A stretch of DNA of 30,177 bases, from NCBI GenBank assembly GCA_051453625.1, contig JBOZIK010000001.1:268341461-268371637 (forward strand). The letters run 5' to 3'. The DNA is from Welwitschia mirabilis. Taxonomy: Eukaryota; Gnetophyta; Gnetopsida; Welwitschiales. The notes beneath the pieces are model-generated. The model did no database searches. It was given only the letters and a program-made list of their open reading frames with translations, and was not told where the DNA came from. Positions 21,108 through 30,177 of the stretch are shown here, one piece after another; position 1 is the first letter of the stretch, and each line of letters opens with the position of its first letter. Position numbers and translations under genes: made by a program.

Positions 21108-21141
21108 AGGCATAGTGGTAGGATCTACTTGGATCTCATCC
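21108..21141 (+). repeat. Weak tRNA-like (SINE-type) fragment
   Basis: AGGCATAGTGG (21108-21118) resembles a Pol III A box, and GGATCTCATCC (21131-21141) loosely resembles a B box. Only 12 bases separate them, too few for a tRNA-derived promoter, so an internal deletion or coincidence must be assumed. Confidence 0.2.
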
Positions 21142-21225
21142 CCAAGGAATATAGGTTTAGTAAAATCTAATATTTACTAAGGTATAAGTAGTTCATTGAC
21201 ATTGTATGGTGTTGTTTTTGAGAAA

Positions 21226-21325
21226 NNNNNNNNNNNNNNNNNNNNNNNNNNNNNNNNNNNNNNNNNNNNNNNNNNNNNNNNNNNNNNNNNNNNNNNNNNN
21301 NNNNNNNNNNNNNNNNNNNNNNNNN
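21226..21325. other. Assembly gap (100 N)
   Basis: Exactly 100 N, the usual placeholder for a gap of unknown size. The eight G residues directly after it (21326-21333) are out of keeping with local composition and may be a sequencing artefact. Confidence 0.97.
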
Positions 21326-21333
21326 GGGGGGGG

Positions 21334-22049
21334 TTAGCGGCAGGGTCATATAACTGAGGTAACCAAAATTAGCCAACTTGAATGCCTCATCTAGGTGATT
21401 TACATTTTGTCTTTTTACTCCCTTGTGAGATAGGATACCATTCATGGAGAGGATGTGATTACTATACGGATTTGAAATTAGACTCTAAAATTAACTAATT
21501 TTAGCATTTTTCATTACTTAATCATCAATTTAGGCACTCTTGTATTAAAATCTACCTCATTCACATTAAGAACTTTTAACAAAGTACCTTTATTTTCATT
21601 CTCATGCACATTGTATTTCACTAAGTTAGGGTGGGGTTTTCTTGGTTGTTATACTTTATGATTTGAATAGGTTACTCATTTTTAGACTTGGTTCCCTTTC
21701 ATTATAACCATACCTTCCTGTTGTAATATTTTTGTCTCTTGCATTGTAACCTATATAGATCACTTAAAATTGTAGATGAGAGCAAGATATTCTTTTTCTT
21801 ATAACTATACCATTTCTTAATCCTACATTTATATATATTTTGGATTTGATAATATTTTTTCTATGATAAATAGATCATTTTCAGTTATGGATATCAGCAA
21901 GATACCTATAATTCTTAACTTTATCTTACATCTTATTGACTCTCTTTTGGTTTTCATCCTTTTTCAACCATGACACATTTAACATCATCTTAAAAGGCAA
22001 AGTTTTAAGGTTGTCAGAATTTTTCACAATCATTCTCACCACTAGGATC
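21334..22049. other. AT-rich DNA upstream of the copia relic, no gene seen
   Basis: No coding frame or RNA gene is seen. The 5' LTR and PBS of the copia element should lie around here if not deleted or lost in the gap. I could not match a tRNA-iMet PBS in this stretch. Confidence 0.4.
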
Positions 22050-22080
22050 ATGGTTAACATTAGAGTCATTCTTCAAGATG

Positions 22081-22910
22081 ATTAATTATGAGAGGTTTGA
22101 AATGAGGATTTCATGTTAACTATGCAGATTCATGGTTATGAAAAGGAGTTTTTGTCTCTTACTTATAATCCTCTTTAAGATCCAGTTAAAGAAGCTACTT
22201 GGTAAGATATTGATAAGAAAATTAATAGAGATTATGCAGAATCTATCACTTATTAACATAAGAAGTTGGTTTATCAAACTAAAGCAAGCTATACCACCAT
22301 TTATACTTTAAGGGATGCATTCTACTCTAAAAATGATCTGGTTTATAACTCCTTAATCTCATAAGTCATATGAATAATTTGCATTATGAGAAAGGATATA
22401 TGAGATAATTGATTACATATATGCAAGATATTAAGGAAAAAATAGTTTAGATTGATTTAAAAAAAAGTTTTTATTTATTATGTTAACTTGATTTGCTATT
22501 ATTTAGAAGACTCCTCCTTACATAGTTATCTTGTATTTCTACATGGTAATAAATAATTAAATAATATAACTTTTGATATTCTTGGTAAGAATCTTATTTT
22601 TCTTGAAGCTTAGTTTAATTCTGTGGATCTTCTTCCTCTAATGTTTCATGCAGAATCTCATATTATTATGACCATCCTCCTTAACATAAACCATCAACCA
22701 AAGACTTCCATTTGCAAAATGAATTACATCATGATAAGGATAATGCATTATAGAAACAACAATATGAGAATCCTAATTAGACTTAACTTAAGAAAAAAAT
22801 GCAAGTTTAAAATACTATCCATCTTGTCAAGAACAAATATCAGTGTTCATAATGTGAAAGATCAGGTAATACTACTAACCTTTTTAGGATACCTTAGGAT
22901 AAAATAAAGT
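22081..22910 (+). pseudogene. Copia gag relic with broken zinc knuckle
   Basis: NYERFEMRI at about 22085 matches the start of the copia Gag core (N-Y-x-x-W-x-x-x-M type, with Phe for Trp). Fragments AYTLRDAFYSKNDLVYNSLIS-like near 22300-22360 and later hydrophobic segments follow the usual order. The knuckle at 22844-22885 keeps C-x2-C (TGT 22844-22846 and 22853-22855). His is Asn (AAT 22868-22870), the last Cys is Phe (TTT 22883-22885), and a TAA lies between the first two Cys. An open frame at 22623-22907 covers part of this region in another phase and is probably not a separate gene. Confidence 0.7.
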
Positions 22911-22979
22911 CTTCACCTAAGATAAATGTAGTTATTGAAAAATATAATTTCCTTAATAATAATTAAAAATTTTAAGTTA

Positions 22980-23290
22980 AATGTACCCTTTAATAGCTTT
23001 GACTTTGTAGGTATAAGTGAGTAGATGCCTCATGATGAGATGTGAATTCTTGACATAGGTATAACTCATCACATGACTTATCCATGTGATTAGTTTGATG
23101 ACTTTGTCAAAGAGCCAAGTGAGATTTATTTGGCAAATAGAAATCTAGTCCCAGTGGAAGGATATAATTTAATTATTCTTAACTTGAGATCACTTTCTTC
23201 ATAGATTCTTTCTCATGTTCTATATATTCCTTCTTTGAGGTTGCCTCTTTTATTACTTTCTACTCTAGTGAAAGAAGATTACTTGGTTTA
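22980..23290 (+). pseudogene. Copia protease relic
   Basis: The active-site strand reads stop-ILDIGITHHMTYPCD from 23043. The leading Trp codon has become TGA. The catalytic Asp is kept (GAC 23052-23054), but the following Ser and Ala of the usual D-S-G-A are both Ile. It continues EIYLANRNLVPVEGYNLIIL, the flap region, and LSHVLYIPSLRLPLL near 23210. The arrangement and the H-M-T after the active site are typical of Ty1/copia proteases. Confidence 0.8.
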
Positions 23291-23399
23291 TATGATGAAG
23301 CACTTAATGGATATTTATGATGAAGTATTACATATATATAAAGGTTATTTATATTCATGATTGTGTTAAAATGTGAGAGATCATTTACACAATTTTCCA

Positions 23400-23570
23400 A
23401 GATGAGATCTCTCCCTTTCTTCTATGGCATGTTTAACTAGGATATTCTATTGTTTGTATGAGGAATGTAATACATGAGAATGGACATCAACTTCTTTCAT
23501 CGATTTCATAGGATTTTCCTCAATGTAAAGCATGTATCATGGATAAAGCAATTAAATAATAATTTTTACT
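23400..23570 (+). pseudogene. Copia GAG-pre-integrase / zinc-binding relic
   Basis: LWHV-stop-LGY at 23422-23445 corresponds to the L-W-H-x-R-L-G-H motif: the Arg position is TAA and the last His is Tyr. The zinc-binding half follows with RNVIHENGHQLLSS and QCKACIMDKAIK, in which the C-x2-C pair survives. This module joins protease to integrase in Ty1/copia polyproteins. Confidence 0.8.
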
Positions 23571-23599
23571 AAGTAAATGGTATGCTATGCTAATTAAAA

Positions 23600-24275
23600 G
23601 ATTTAAATTATACATAGTGATCTATTTGGATCTATGCCAATTTCCAATCTCCAAGATTTTGTCATTTTATCTTATTTATTAATAACTATTCCAAAATAAA
23701 TCAGATGTGCCTCAGAAAATTAAAATACTAGACTTTAAATATTTTCAACAATTTTAAAACTAAAGTGGAAAAGTAATTTAATTATCAAATTAAAAGTTTT
23801 CACTTAAATAATGGTAATGAGTACAAATCTACCAAGTTTAAGGATTTTATCACTTCTAAAGGGATTTGATACTTGAAGATCTACCTTGGGATACCTTAAT
23901 AAAGTGACATTGTTAAGTAATTTAATTATAATATCATGGATATGGCCCATTCAAGATGTATTTTAGTGGCTGTAAGGCCTATTTTTGGGGTGAAGTAATG
24001 AATATAGTTGTACATCTTAATAATCATATTAGTTGATATATTAAAAAATTAGGATCTCTAGCTAAAGTGTGGTATTAGTACAAGCCAAATTTAAATAATT
24101 TTCATGTATTTTATTTTGAGTGCTACATCCATATTCCATATGAACATCATAACAATTTTTAGGTACATTCTCATATTAGCATCTTTATAGGATATCCAAA
24201 CGATTATAAGGTTTATCATTTATATCTTCTAGAGCATTGTAAGATCATTATTTCTTGTCTATAATCTTTTTAAAG
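23600..24275 (+). pseudogene. Copia integrase core relic
   Basis: IHSDLFGSMPISNLQDFVI starts near 23610 and keeps the first catalytic Asp (23619-23621). SFHLNNGNEYKSTKFKDF, near 23795, has Asn (AAT 23807-23809) in place of the second Asp. A weak NKVTLLSN...IMDMAHS segment near 23900-23950 covers the third (Glu) region, where the acidic residue is not recognisable. The C-terminal part reads YFECYIHIPYEHHNN, then IFIGYPNDYKVYHLYLLEHC and KIIIS to about 24262. The following codons fit the start of the next copia segment before the LTR begins at 24283. Confidence 0.8.
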
Positions 24276-24282
24276 AATTTGT

Positions 24283-25682
24283 TGTGATGCTAATTTGTAG
24301 AAATTTTATGGAGTATTTTGAGTACTTTTCTAGGACATTTATACAGGTTTGGATGTAATTCTGATGATTATGGAGAGTTGATGGAATAACCATGGAAATA
24401 CATTAATCTTGGCATAATTGAAGGAATTTCAAGCATGCTCTAGTACTTGGTGTATCAAAGGGAGATTAATGCTAAAGAAGGATTTTTTTTTTTTTTTTTT
24501 TTTTATCTATATAGCTTTGGAAGGGTATCCACCCCCCTATTGTTCCCATAATATATGGGATGATAACGTTATATTTACCCATTATGATAGAAAAATGGAT
24601 TGGAGCTTAAAGCCAATAAAACCCCTTTTCTAAGGAGGTGTCATCCATGTTGTCATCTCCATGATATGAAGATAAAACCACATCTGGAGCTAACTATAGG
24701 GCTGATTATGAAGCCAAAAGCTAATGATTTATTTATTATTATGGGGAATCATCTCCACTATCATATCCCCATAATAGTTGGGATGATAACTATCTTGTAT
24801 AAGCGAGACTAAATTATCTTATAATTGGGTCATGAATCTCACCTAGGCTGCTACAGCTTTTTCTCTGACTTCTAGGGTTATGATTCTAGAAATTTCAATG
24901 TAAAACAATAAATACATCCCTTGTCCTCAATTTCAATTCATCTTTTTATACCTAATGTTCTTGTGACAGAATATTAAAGGACAAGAGGTCCATCCAGTAG
25001 CTACAAAGAGAAGTCATCTTGGTGTTAGGCTGAGTATCCACTATTGAGGAGCTACTACTTTTTTGTAAGTAAATGTAAAAATCTCTATGATTAATACAAA
25101 TACTCTTTTCATTATAATTGTGTTTATGTCTATTATGGTTTAAGTTGGTTATAGTATAGTAACAATTATATAATCTATTTAGATCAAAATGGTAACCTTT
25201 ATTAAGGTTGACTTGGTTAGTTTAGGTTTGCATGGTTATTTCAATTCAATTATATATTGCATATTTTACTTATCTTATCTCATAGTTTACATTAGTTAGG
25301 AATTAGTAAGGAACTCTTCCTAATTGACTTAAATTATAGAGAGCTAGTTCTTGTGATAGGAGAATTAGGATCCAAGTAGAATTCATTTCATTTACATTTC
25401 ATCCATTGCATTTCATCTCCATTTACCTTGCATTGCATTTTGCATTATTATTTTCTTTTATTAATTAAAAGATAAAAGACAAAAAATACTTTGTGAAACC
25501 AATTCTCTAATTCTAAGCCTAGTGGTTTTATTGGGATTACGACATTCAAGTTGACTCCCATCTATACTAGAGTGTTTTCTTCTACAAGCAATTTGATTTA
25601 TAGTTTTACCTAAATGACTTAAAGGACTACAAATGAAACTAATTATAGAATAAAATAGGAAGTCTAATTTACATAACTAACA
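24283..25682 (+). repeat. LTR (left copy) inserted in the copia pol
   Basis: It starts TGTGATGCTAATTT and ends ACTAACA, and aligns with 26718-27952. It interrupts the copia element between integrase and the TRSNISY segment. The flanking pentamers (TTTGT and CTAGA) differ, so no target-site duplication is visible, and no PBS follows. It has a T22 run (24483-24504) that the right copy lacks. The block CTATTGAGGAGCTACTACTT (25040-25059) resembles the pre-TATA region of the element 2 LTRs, suggesting a related gypsy family. It is probably a solo LTR or a recombination remnant. Confidence 0.8.
24483..24504 (+). repeat. T22 homopolymer
   Basis: A run of 22 T within the left LTR, absent from the right copy at the aligned position. 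It is either a simple-repeat expansion or a sequencing/assembly artefact. Confidence 0.9.
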
Positions 25683-26300
25683 CTAGATCAAATATATCAT
25701 ATATTATTGATGTACTATCAAAATATATTTATTCATTTAAAATCACTCATTTGAATGCTACAAAGAGAACATTGAGATATCTAAAATAGACTAAATATTT
25801 AGGTTATACCTATAATAAACTCTAAATTCATCCTAAAAGCATACTTTAATTCTAATTTTTCTAGAGAAACTAATATCTCATTGTCAACATTAGGCTATAT
25901 GATATTATTAGAAACATTACCTATATCTTGGTAGTCAAAGTGATAGAAAACTAGAATGTGATCATTTATCAAGGTAAAATATATGGCTATTTCTAAATAA
26001 TGTAGAAAAATAAAATGACTTAAAAAATTCTTATGAGAAGTAAACTTAAAATAGGCTAAGGTAATAGAACTCTTCATTGATAATCAGTTAACAAGTTACA
26101 GACTAAAATACCTAATGCACCATGATAGGATAAAACACTTTCATGTTGGAATTCATAAAATTAAGTAACTCATATAAAATGAATTTAATACACCACTATA
26201 CTATATAACTATAAAATAAGATATTGATATTCTTACTAAATTACTTGGTTAAGGGAATTTATAGTATTTTCAATTGAATATTAAATTGATAATGAGTTGA
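25683..26300 (+). pseudogene. Copia RNase H relic
   Basis: Coding resumes at the LTR edge with TRSNISYIIDVLSKYIYSF, the segment that follows RT in copia. It continues THLNATKRTLRYLK, then SLSTLGYMILLETLPISW (about 25878-25930), IDNQ near 26068 and HHDRIKH near 26120. DILTKLLG at 26226-26249 marks the domain end. The RT that should precede it is missing. Several stops and at least one frame change are present. Confidence 0.8.
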
Positions 26301-26717
26301 TTTAAACTTATTTTTTTCCCTTATACATCTTGGATTTCATTTTAATTTTGAGTATCTGATTGAAGTTCCTTTTAATCCTAATACTATAAGATGTGTAATA
26401 CAATTATGTCCTAGTACTATAAGTTTTGTATTACATTTTTTATTCTAACATTATGGGATGTGTAATGTACATAATAAGTCCTATCTACTATGGGTTGTGT
26501 AGTAGTAAATTGTATACTTCTTTAATGAAGTAGTTTTCTCACATGAAACTCCTTTAAATAGGTTTTATTATAGGTCATATTTCTAAGCTTTTCACCCAAG
26601 CACTTTAGTTTTCTCTTGGAAGAGAGTGTATTTCTATGTTAAGGGGGTAATTGCTAAGGTTTATATGATATTATGGTTCTACACTGAAGGGGATGTGAAA
26701 GTCCTAGTGAAACCTAT
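26301..26717 (+). other. Copia 3' untranslated region with purine tracts
   Basis: Non-coding. The phrase ACTATAAG, or a variant, followed by a TGTGTAATAC-like string, recurs at about 26380-26470. Purine tracts AAGGGGG (26641-26647) and GAAGGGGA (26686-26693) are candidate PPTs. The second is followed by TGTGAAAGTCC, which may be the first bases of a copia LTR cut off by the LTR at 26718. The block 26651-26715 is shared with 7978-8043. Confidence 0.4.
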
Positions 26718-27952
26718 TGTGATGCCAATTTATAGGAATTTTATGATGTATTTTGAGTGTCTTTATAAGACATTTATATAAGTTTGGATGTAATTTTGAT
26801 AATTATGGAGAACTCATAAGATGATCATTGAAACATGTGATTCTTATCATATTTAGAGACATATCATGCTTGTTTTAATACTTCATACTTTGAATGAAGG
26901 ATTTACCATGTAGAAGGCTAATTTCTCCTGAAGCTTGATGATGAAGAAGACTATCGTCTCCTATGTCCTCTTGATGATAGGTAGGACAATGATACTACTA
27001 AAATAGATGGAGTCTGTAGAGTTGACTATGAGGCCTAAAGTTAATGGACCACCATTTGACGTGTAGTTGCATCCCCATTATCATCCCAATAATAGTCAAG
27101 ATGACAACTATTCTTTTATAGATGAAAAGAATTATCTTTATAATAAGATCATGTGACCCATATGGATTGTTAGAATTTCTTCTTCGACTTCTAGGATTTC
27201 TAGAACTTCCATGTAAAACTATAAATAACCTTTTTTTCCTTCACTTCCTTTTCCATCTTTTGTACTCGATGTTTTTATGATAGAAGATTAAAGGACAAGA
27301 GGTTCATCTAGTAGCTATAGAGAGAAGTTTACCTTGGAGTTGGACTAAGTATCCTTTATCGAGGTGCTACTACTTTGTTATAAGTGGATGTAAAAATTTT
27401 ATGATCAATTTAATTACTCTTTTCACTATAATTGTGTTTATATCCATTATAGTTTAAGTTGATTATAGTTTACTGATAGTTCTATAATTTGTTTAAATTA
27501 TAAGGACAACCTTTATCAAGGTTGATCTTGTCAGTTTAGATTTTTGCATTACTATTTCTTTCTAATTCCCTATTACATTATCCATATTCTATTTGACAAT
27601 TCTTGTAGTATATGTTAATTAGGAACAAGTAATAGAACTCTTCCTTGTTTATCTAAGTTATACAATAATAGTTCTTGTGACAAGAGGATTAGAGTTCAAA
27701 TAGAATCCATCTCATTTCCATTTTTATCCTTTTACATTTTATCTTCATTCATCATTGCATTATATTTTTTTTGTTTGTTTATTTTCTTTTATACTTATAA
27801 AAATTAGTTCTCTAAATTCTAGCCTAGTGCCTTCAATAGATTATGTCATTTAGATTAACTTTCATCTATACTAGCGTGTGTTTTCTGTAAGCATTGTTAT
27901 TTATAGGTTTTTCCTAAAGGACTTAAAGGATTTCCTAATTTACACCACAACA
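26718..27952 (+). repeat. LTR (right copy), 5' LTR of a truncated gypsy-type element
   Basis: It starts TGTGATGCCAATTT, ends ACACCACAACA, and aligns with 24283-25682. It is followed after three bases by a tRNA-Asp-type PBS, so it was a 5' LTR. The body of the element is missing beyond about 28090. It contains CCATTATCATCCC and AATAGTCAAGATGACAACT, a motif pair also found in the left copy. A TATA-like GTTATAAG occurs at about 27378. Confidence 0.8.
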
Positions 27953-27955
27953 TTT

Positions 27956-27973
27956 TGACATAATTGTCGAGGA
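27956..27973 (+). other. Decayed primer binding site, tRNA-Asp type
   Basis: TGACATAATTGTCGAGGA starts three bases after the right LTR and matches the recalled tRNA-Asp PBS at 11 of 18 positions; six of the seven mismatches are transitions. Its position and the GGAAGG that follows fit the element 2 PBS context, which supports the call. Confidence 0.6.
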
Positions 27974-28090
27974 AGGTTGTAAAGAGCTAGAGGATTGTTA
28001 CTATCCAGATAAGTACCTCAAATTTCTTTTTAGGTTATTTATTTAAAATAGTACCATATTTTTAGCATAGCTTAAGTAGGGTTATATAAT
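27974..28090 (+). other. Short leader remnant of the truncated element
   Basis: About 115 bases resembling the leader of element 2, including GATTGTTACTATCCAGATAAG, then a change to unrelated sequence near the minus-strand PBS array. No gag is present. Confidence 0.45.
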
Positions 28091-28345
28091 AACACAGACT
28101 TCTACCATTGAAAATACTTTAAAACTTGCTTTGATGCTCTAATACCAGAATGAAATGGCCAAAAGTTCTACAGTTGAAAATCTTCATACACTTGATGCTC
28201 TGATACCAAAATGAAACGTTCAATAATTTCTAATGTTGAAAAAAAAAATTTAATTCAAATATCCCTTAAATTTCTTAGCTCTGATACCAAATGATACATC
28301 CAGTATTAATAGTTGAAGACTTCGATAGCTCTTTACACTTACATC
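28091..28345 (-). repeat. Tandem array of three tRNA-iMet-type PBS motifs
   Basis: GCTCTAATACCA (28136-28147), GCTCTGATACCA (28197-28208) and GCTCTGATACCA (28278-28289) are reverse complements of TGGTATCAGAGC, the PBS for tRNA-iMet common in plant retrotransposons; the first has one mismatch. Spacing is 61 and 81 bases. Each is followed on the plus strand by ATGAWA-type sequence and then a TTCTA/GTTGAAAAT-like tail, so whole units repeat. On the minus strand each looks like an LTR end (copy 3 ends ATGTATCA) joined to a PBS. Partial units lie at both edges. Confidence 0.65.
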
Positions 28346-29139
28346 AAAATGTAATATTCAATGAAATAATCATCTTCTATAAAAAGATCTTAAGCCAATG
28401 GGTGGACTCAATGATGAAGTTTAATTTAAAATACTATTTAGGAGATTTCATTTTAATTTAAAATGCTATAGTTGTAATGTTTTAAACTATATATATACAT
28501 GAGAACTAATGCTAAATGAGATGGACATATATTTCATGTATATGAAAATTTTAATTTCGTTATTACTTGGAGTTCTCCACAAAAGAATTCTTAATAATAA
28601 CCATTATGCCTCCACTGGGAATGAATCCTATAATCCATTCAAGAAGAAATAACTTACTTAACCAATGTGTCATGGAGGCTAAACTTAAAATTAATTGAAA
28701 GCAAAATAATATCTATCATTAGAGATGCAAGGAAGGTGGGGTTTCACTTTAGCCAAACAGCACTGAAATTCAATTAAAGGAATGGCAATGGTGATCATGT
28801 GTGTGAATGAAAGATAAGCAACATAGATCACAGCATAGTGAAACTACCATAGAGATGAAACATCCAAAGAAATGCACTATCAGAGAATTTCAAATAAATA
28901 TAATGCGTCTGCAGGAAGAATTGACTGGAGAAGAGGATGAGTGAAATGTTTTCTTTTCTGAAGTTTTGGCTTATTTCATTGAAGCTAAAGGAAGTTACAA
29001 GGCGTAGTTTATTAGAAGATTACAAAATAAAATGCTTGTGCAAGAAAGAAATCGAAAATGCTTTAGAAGAATCACATTTTAGGGGTTTCGATGGATAAAA
29101 TAAAACTAATTTAATACATTTTAGGACTGGCTTTTCTTA
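28346..29139. other. Intergenic DNA, no gene seen
   Basis: No open frame with recognisable domains and no RNA gene. GC content and CpGs rise slightly from about 28720. It may include the interior or LTR of a minus-strand element whose PBS array lies to the left. Confidence 0.4.
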
Positions 29140-29141
29140 GG

Positions 29142-29548
29142 ATTTGAAGAGGCATTTTCCAGCAAATATTTTAACATAGGGCAAATTTGATTAATCATTC
29201 ATCAATACCTAACATTTTTGTAGCTTGTCCCTTTTTCTTTTTCTTAAAAACCTATAATAGCATTTTTAAAGTGCGCTTCTGAAACATTTAATTTTGAGTG
29301 CATTTTTATAGTGCATTAGAAATGGAGTGGCATCGTAGCAAAAGCGTTTTATTCATGGAAAATTTGAATAGGTAAGAACCATTTGAAAACATTTCAGGGC
29401 TAGGCGTTTTACTGGCTTTGAAGATTTGAGAATTTCAATGGCTGGGCATTTTGCTTTCATGGTATTTGAAGAGGCATTTTCCAGAAACAACATTTCAAAC
29501 AAGAGCATTTTGAAATGGCATACATCCATGCTTAACATTTTACAACCT
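29142..29548 (+). repeat. Diverged direct repeat with GCATTTT/GCGTTTT words
   Basis: An approximately 85-base segment at 29142-29225 recurs at 29464-29548. The two share a 21-base identical start containing TTTGAAGAGGCATTTTCCAG, then a diverged middle and TAACATTTT near the end. Within and between them the words GCATTTT or GCGTTTT occur at 29152, 29260, 29300, 29344, 29404, 29446, 29474 and 29505. Small open frames on both strands (29353-29538, 29426-29623) have no recognisable domain and are likely products of the repeats. Confidence 0.6.
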
Positions 29549-29726
29549 ATACATTTCTCCCATTTCTCCCATGAGGTTCAACATAGATCTGAAATGAAGT
29601 GTTGGAGTTTTATAATGGCATGATGGAGCTATGAAATGTTTAGCAAAAAAACCTGTTTCTTATGCTTATCAGCTATCCCAAATTTTAGTTTAAGTGGTAA
29701 CGCTTTCCATTTTACAAATAAGTTAA

Positions 29727-29780
29727 TAGCGTAGTGGTAGGAGGCAATTATGAAAAAAGAAAGGATAGGGGTTTGAATCT
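29727..29780 (+). repeat. tRNA-like SINE head with A and B boxes
   Basis: TAGCGTAGTGG (29727-29737) fits the Pol III A box, and GGTTTGAATCT (29770-29780) differs from the B-box consensus GGTTCGANTCC by C-to-T changes. The 32-base separation is tRNA-like. The arms do not obviously fold as a tRNA, so this is more likely the head of a tRNA-derived SINE, or a decayed tRNA gene, than a working tRNA. Confidence 0.5.
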
Positions 29781-30177
29781 CATTATGAATGAAATGGCCC
29801 TTAAGTTTTAATAATTATCATTCACTCTTCCCAATAAATCTAACTTAAGACTTTAATTTGAATTTAAAGGAATATACTAAATAATCATTGTTTAGTCTAT
29901 TATCACTCCTCCTTTCCAATAAATTTAACACCTAAACTTCTAATTAAATTTATATGGACTTATCTAATACCCATACTTTAATAATCTAATCTCATTTTAA
30001 AGGTTATTAATGGTAATAATATAACTATAAGTGGAGGGAAAGCATATACGAAGGCCCTTAACTTTTGATAAATACTATCATCTTTTCTCACATTAAATCC
30101 ATCTTTTGAGGCCCTAAGTCAAGTTGGGGTAATTAATTATTACCTATGTTTTAAACTTTATTTTCCTCTAAATTGGA
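29781..30177 (+). repeat. SINE-tail-like region with a diverged internal duplication
   Basis: Segments starting CTTCCCAATAAATCTAAC (29827) and CTTTCCAATAAATTTAAC (29921) repeat at about 95 bases apart, with similar following sequence. A third, weaker TTAAATCCATCTTT occurs near 30093. This may be the body of the SINE-like element or an unrelated tandem duplication. No gene is seen up to the window end. Confidence 0.35.

Larger units (their letters stand above)
22050..26717 (+). mobile_element. Degenerate Ty1/copia retrotransposon interrupted by an LTR
   Basis: gag with a CCHC knuckle relic, protease, GAG-pre-integrase, integrase core and RNase H occur in Ty1/copia order on the plus strand. 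The integrase precedes where RT should be. RT itself is absent: the integrase C-terminal segment stops at about 24275, an unrelated LTR occupies 24283-25682, and copia coding resumes with TRSNISY right after it. Frames carry many stops. The 3' edge is followed by another LTR copy at 26718. No copia LTR pair was established. Confidence 0.85.

Noticed and set aside
21326-21333. G8 run as a quadruplex or polypurine tract
   Set aside because: It directly borders a 100-N gap and looks like a sequencing or assembly artefact.
22623-22907. 94-codon open frame as an independent gene
   Set aside because: It overlaps the copia gag zinc-knuckle region, and its start is an internal ATG.
25683-26717. Interior of an LTR element bounded by the two LTRs at 24283 and 26718
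   Set aside because: The interior is copia RNase H with no PBS after the left LTR, whereas a gypsy-type PBS follows the right LTR. The two LTRs are therefore not the ends of one element.
28091-28345. CRISPR array
   Set aside because: Repeats are imperfect, unevenly spaced and match a tRNA primer-binding motif. The DNA is of plant type.
29727-29780. Working tRNA gene
   Set aside because: The A and B boxes are recognisable, but I could not make a convincing cloverleaf and the B box is mutated.

Overview
The window looks like plant nuclear DNA, most likely from a gymnosperm such as a conifer; that assignment is inference. It is AT-rich and gene-poor, has four assembly gaps (8218-8422, 8926-8989, 17393-18214, 21226-21325), and is mostly old, heavily mutated LTR retrotransposons. 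No intact protein-coding gene is supported. Long open frames that cross the gaps only run through undetermined bases.

Layout. 1 to about 1490 is a GC- and CpG-rich island. It holds an unrecognised broken gene relic (1-800), an A tract after an AATAAA, a tandem RY (CATGCA) element, and an exon-like frame with a splice-acceptor-like sequence. From about 2320 to 6116 lies a Ty3/gypsy relic (element 1) in gag-PR-RT-RNase H-INT order, with a shortened integrase. 6117-9605 is AT-rich DNA, then a pyrimidine-rich block, with two gaps. 9606-20121 is a structurally complete but dead Ty3/gypsy element (element 2): 5' LTR, tRNA-Asp-type PBS, gag, PR, RT, RNase H, INT, PPT-like tract and 3' LTR. 20122-22050 is leader-like and unassigned DNA.

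About 22050-26717 is a Ty1/copia relic. An LTR of a gypsy-type family (24283-25682) sits exactly where its reverse transcriptase should be. A second copy of that LTR (26718-27952) is followed by a decayed tRNA-Asp-type PBS and a short leader. The right end holds a tandem array of three minus-strand tRNA-iMet PBS motifs (28136-28289), a cluster of GCATTTT/GCGTTTT words (29152-29511), and a tRNA-like SINE head (29727-29780).

Elements 1 and 2 share a short block after the integrase. The LTRs of element 2 and of the copia-disrupting family share TATA-region and leader features, so they appear related. In element 2 most key catalytic or metal-binding residues are lost, often by changes of the C-to-T/G-to-A type expected from cytosine methylation. 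The two LTRs of element 2 are only about 80% identical by eye near their starts, so the insertion is old. I found no evidence of a working novel enzyme system. The most unusual structures are the PBS array, the LTR that replaces the copia RT, the repeated U3 palindromes and the GCATTTT cluster.
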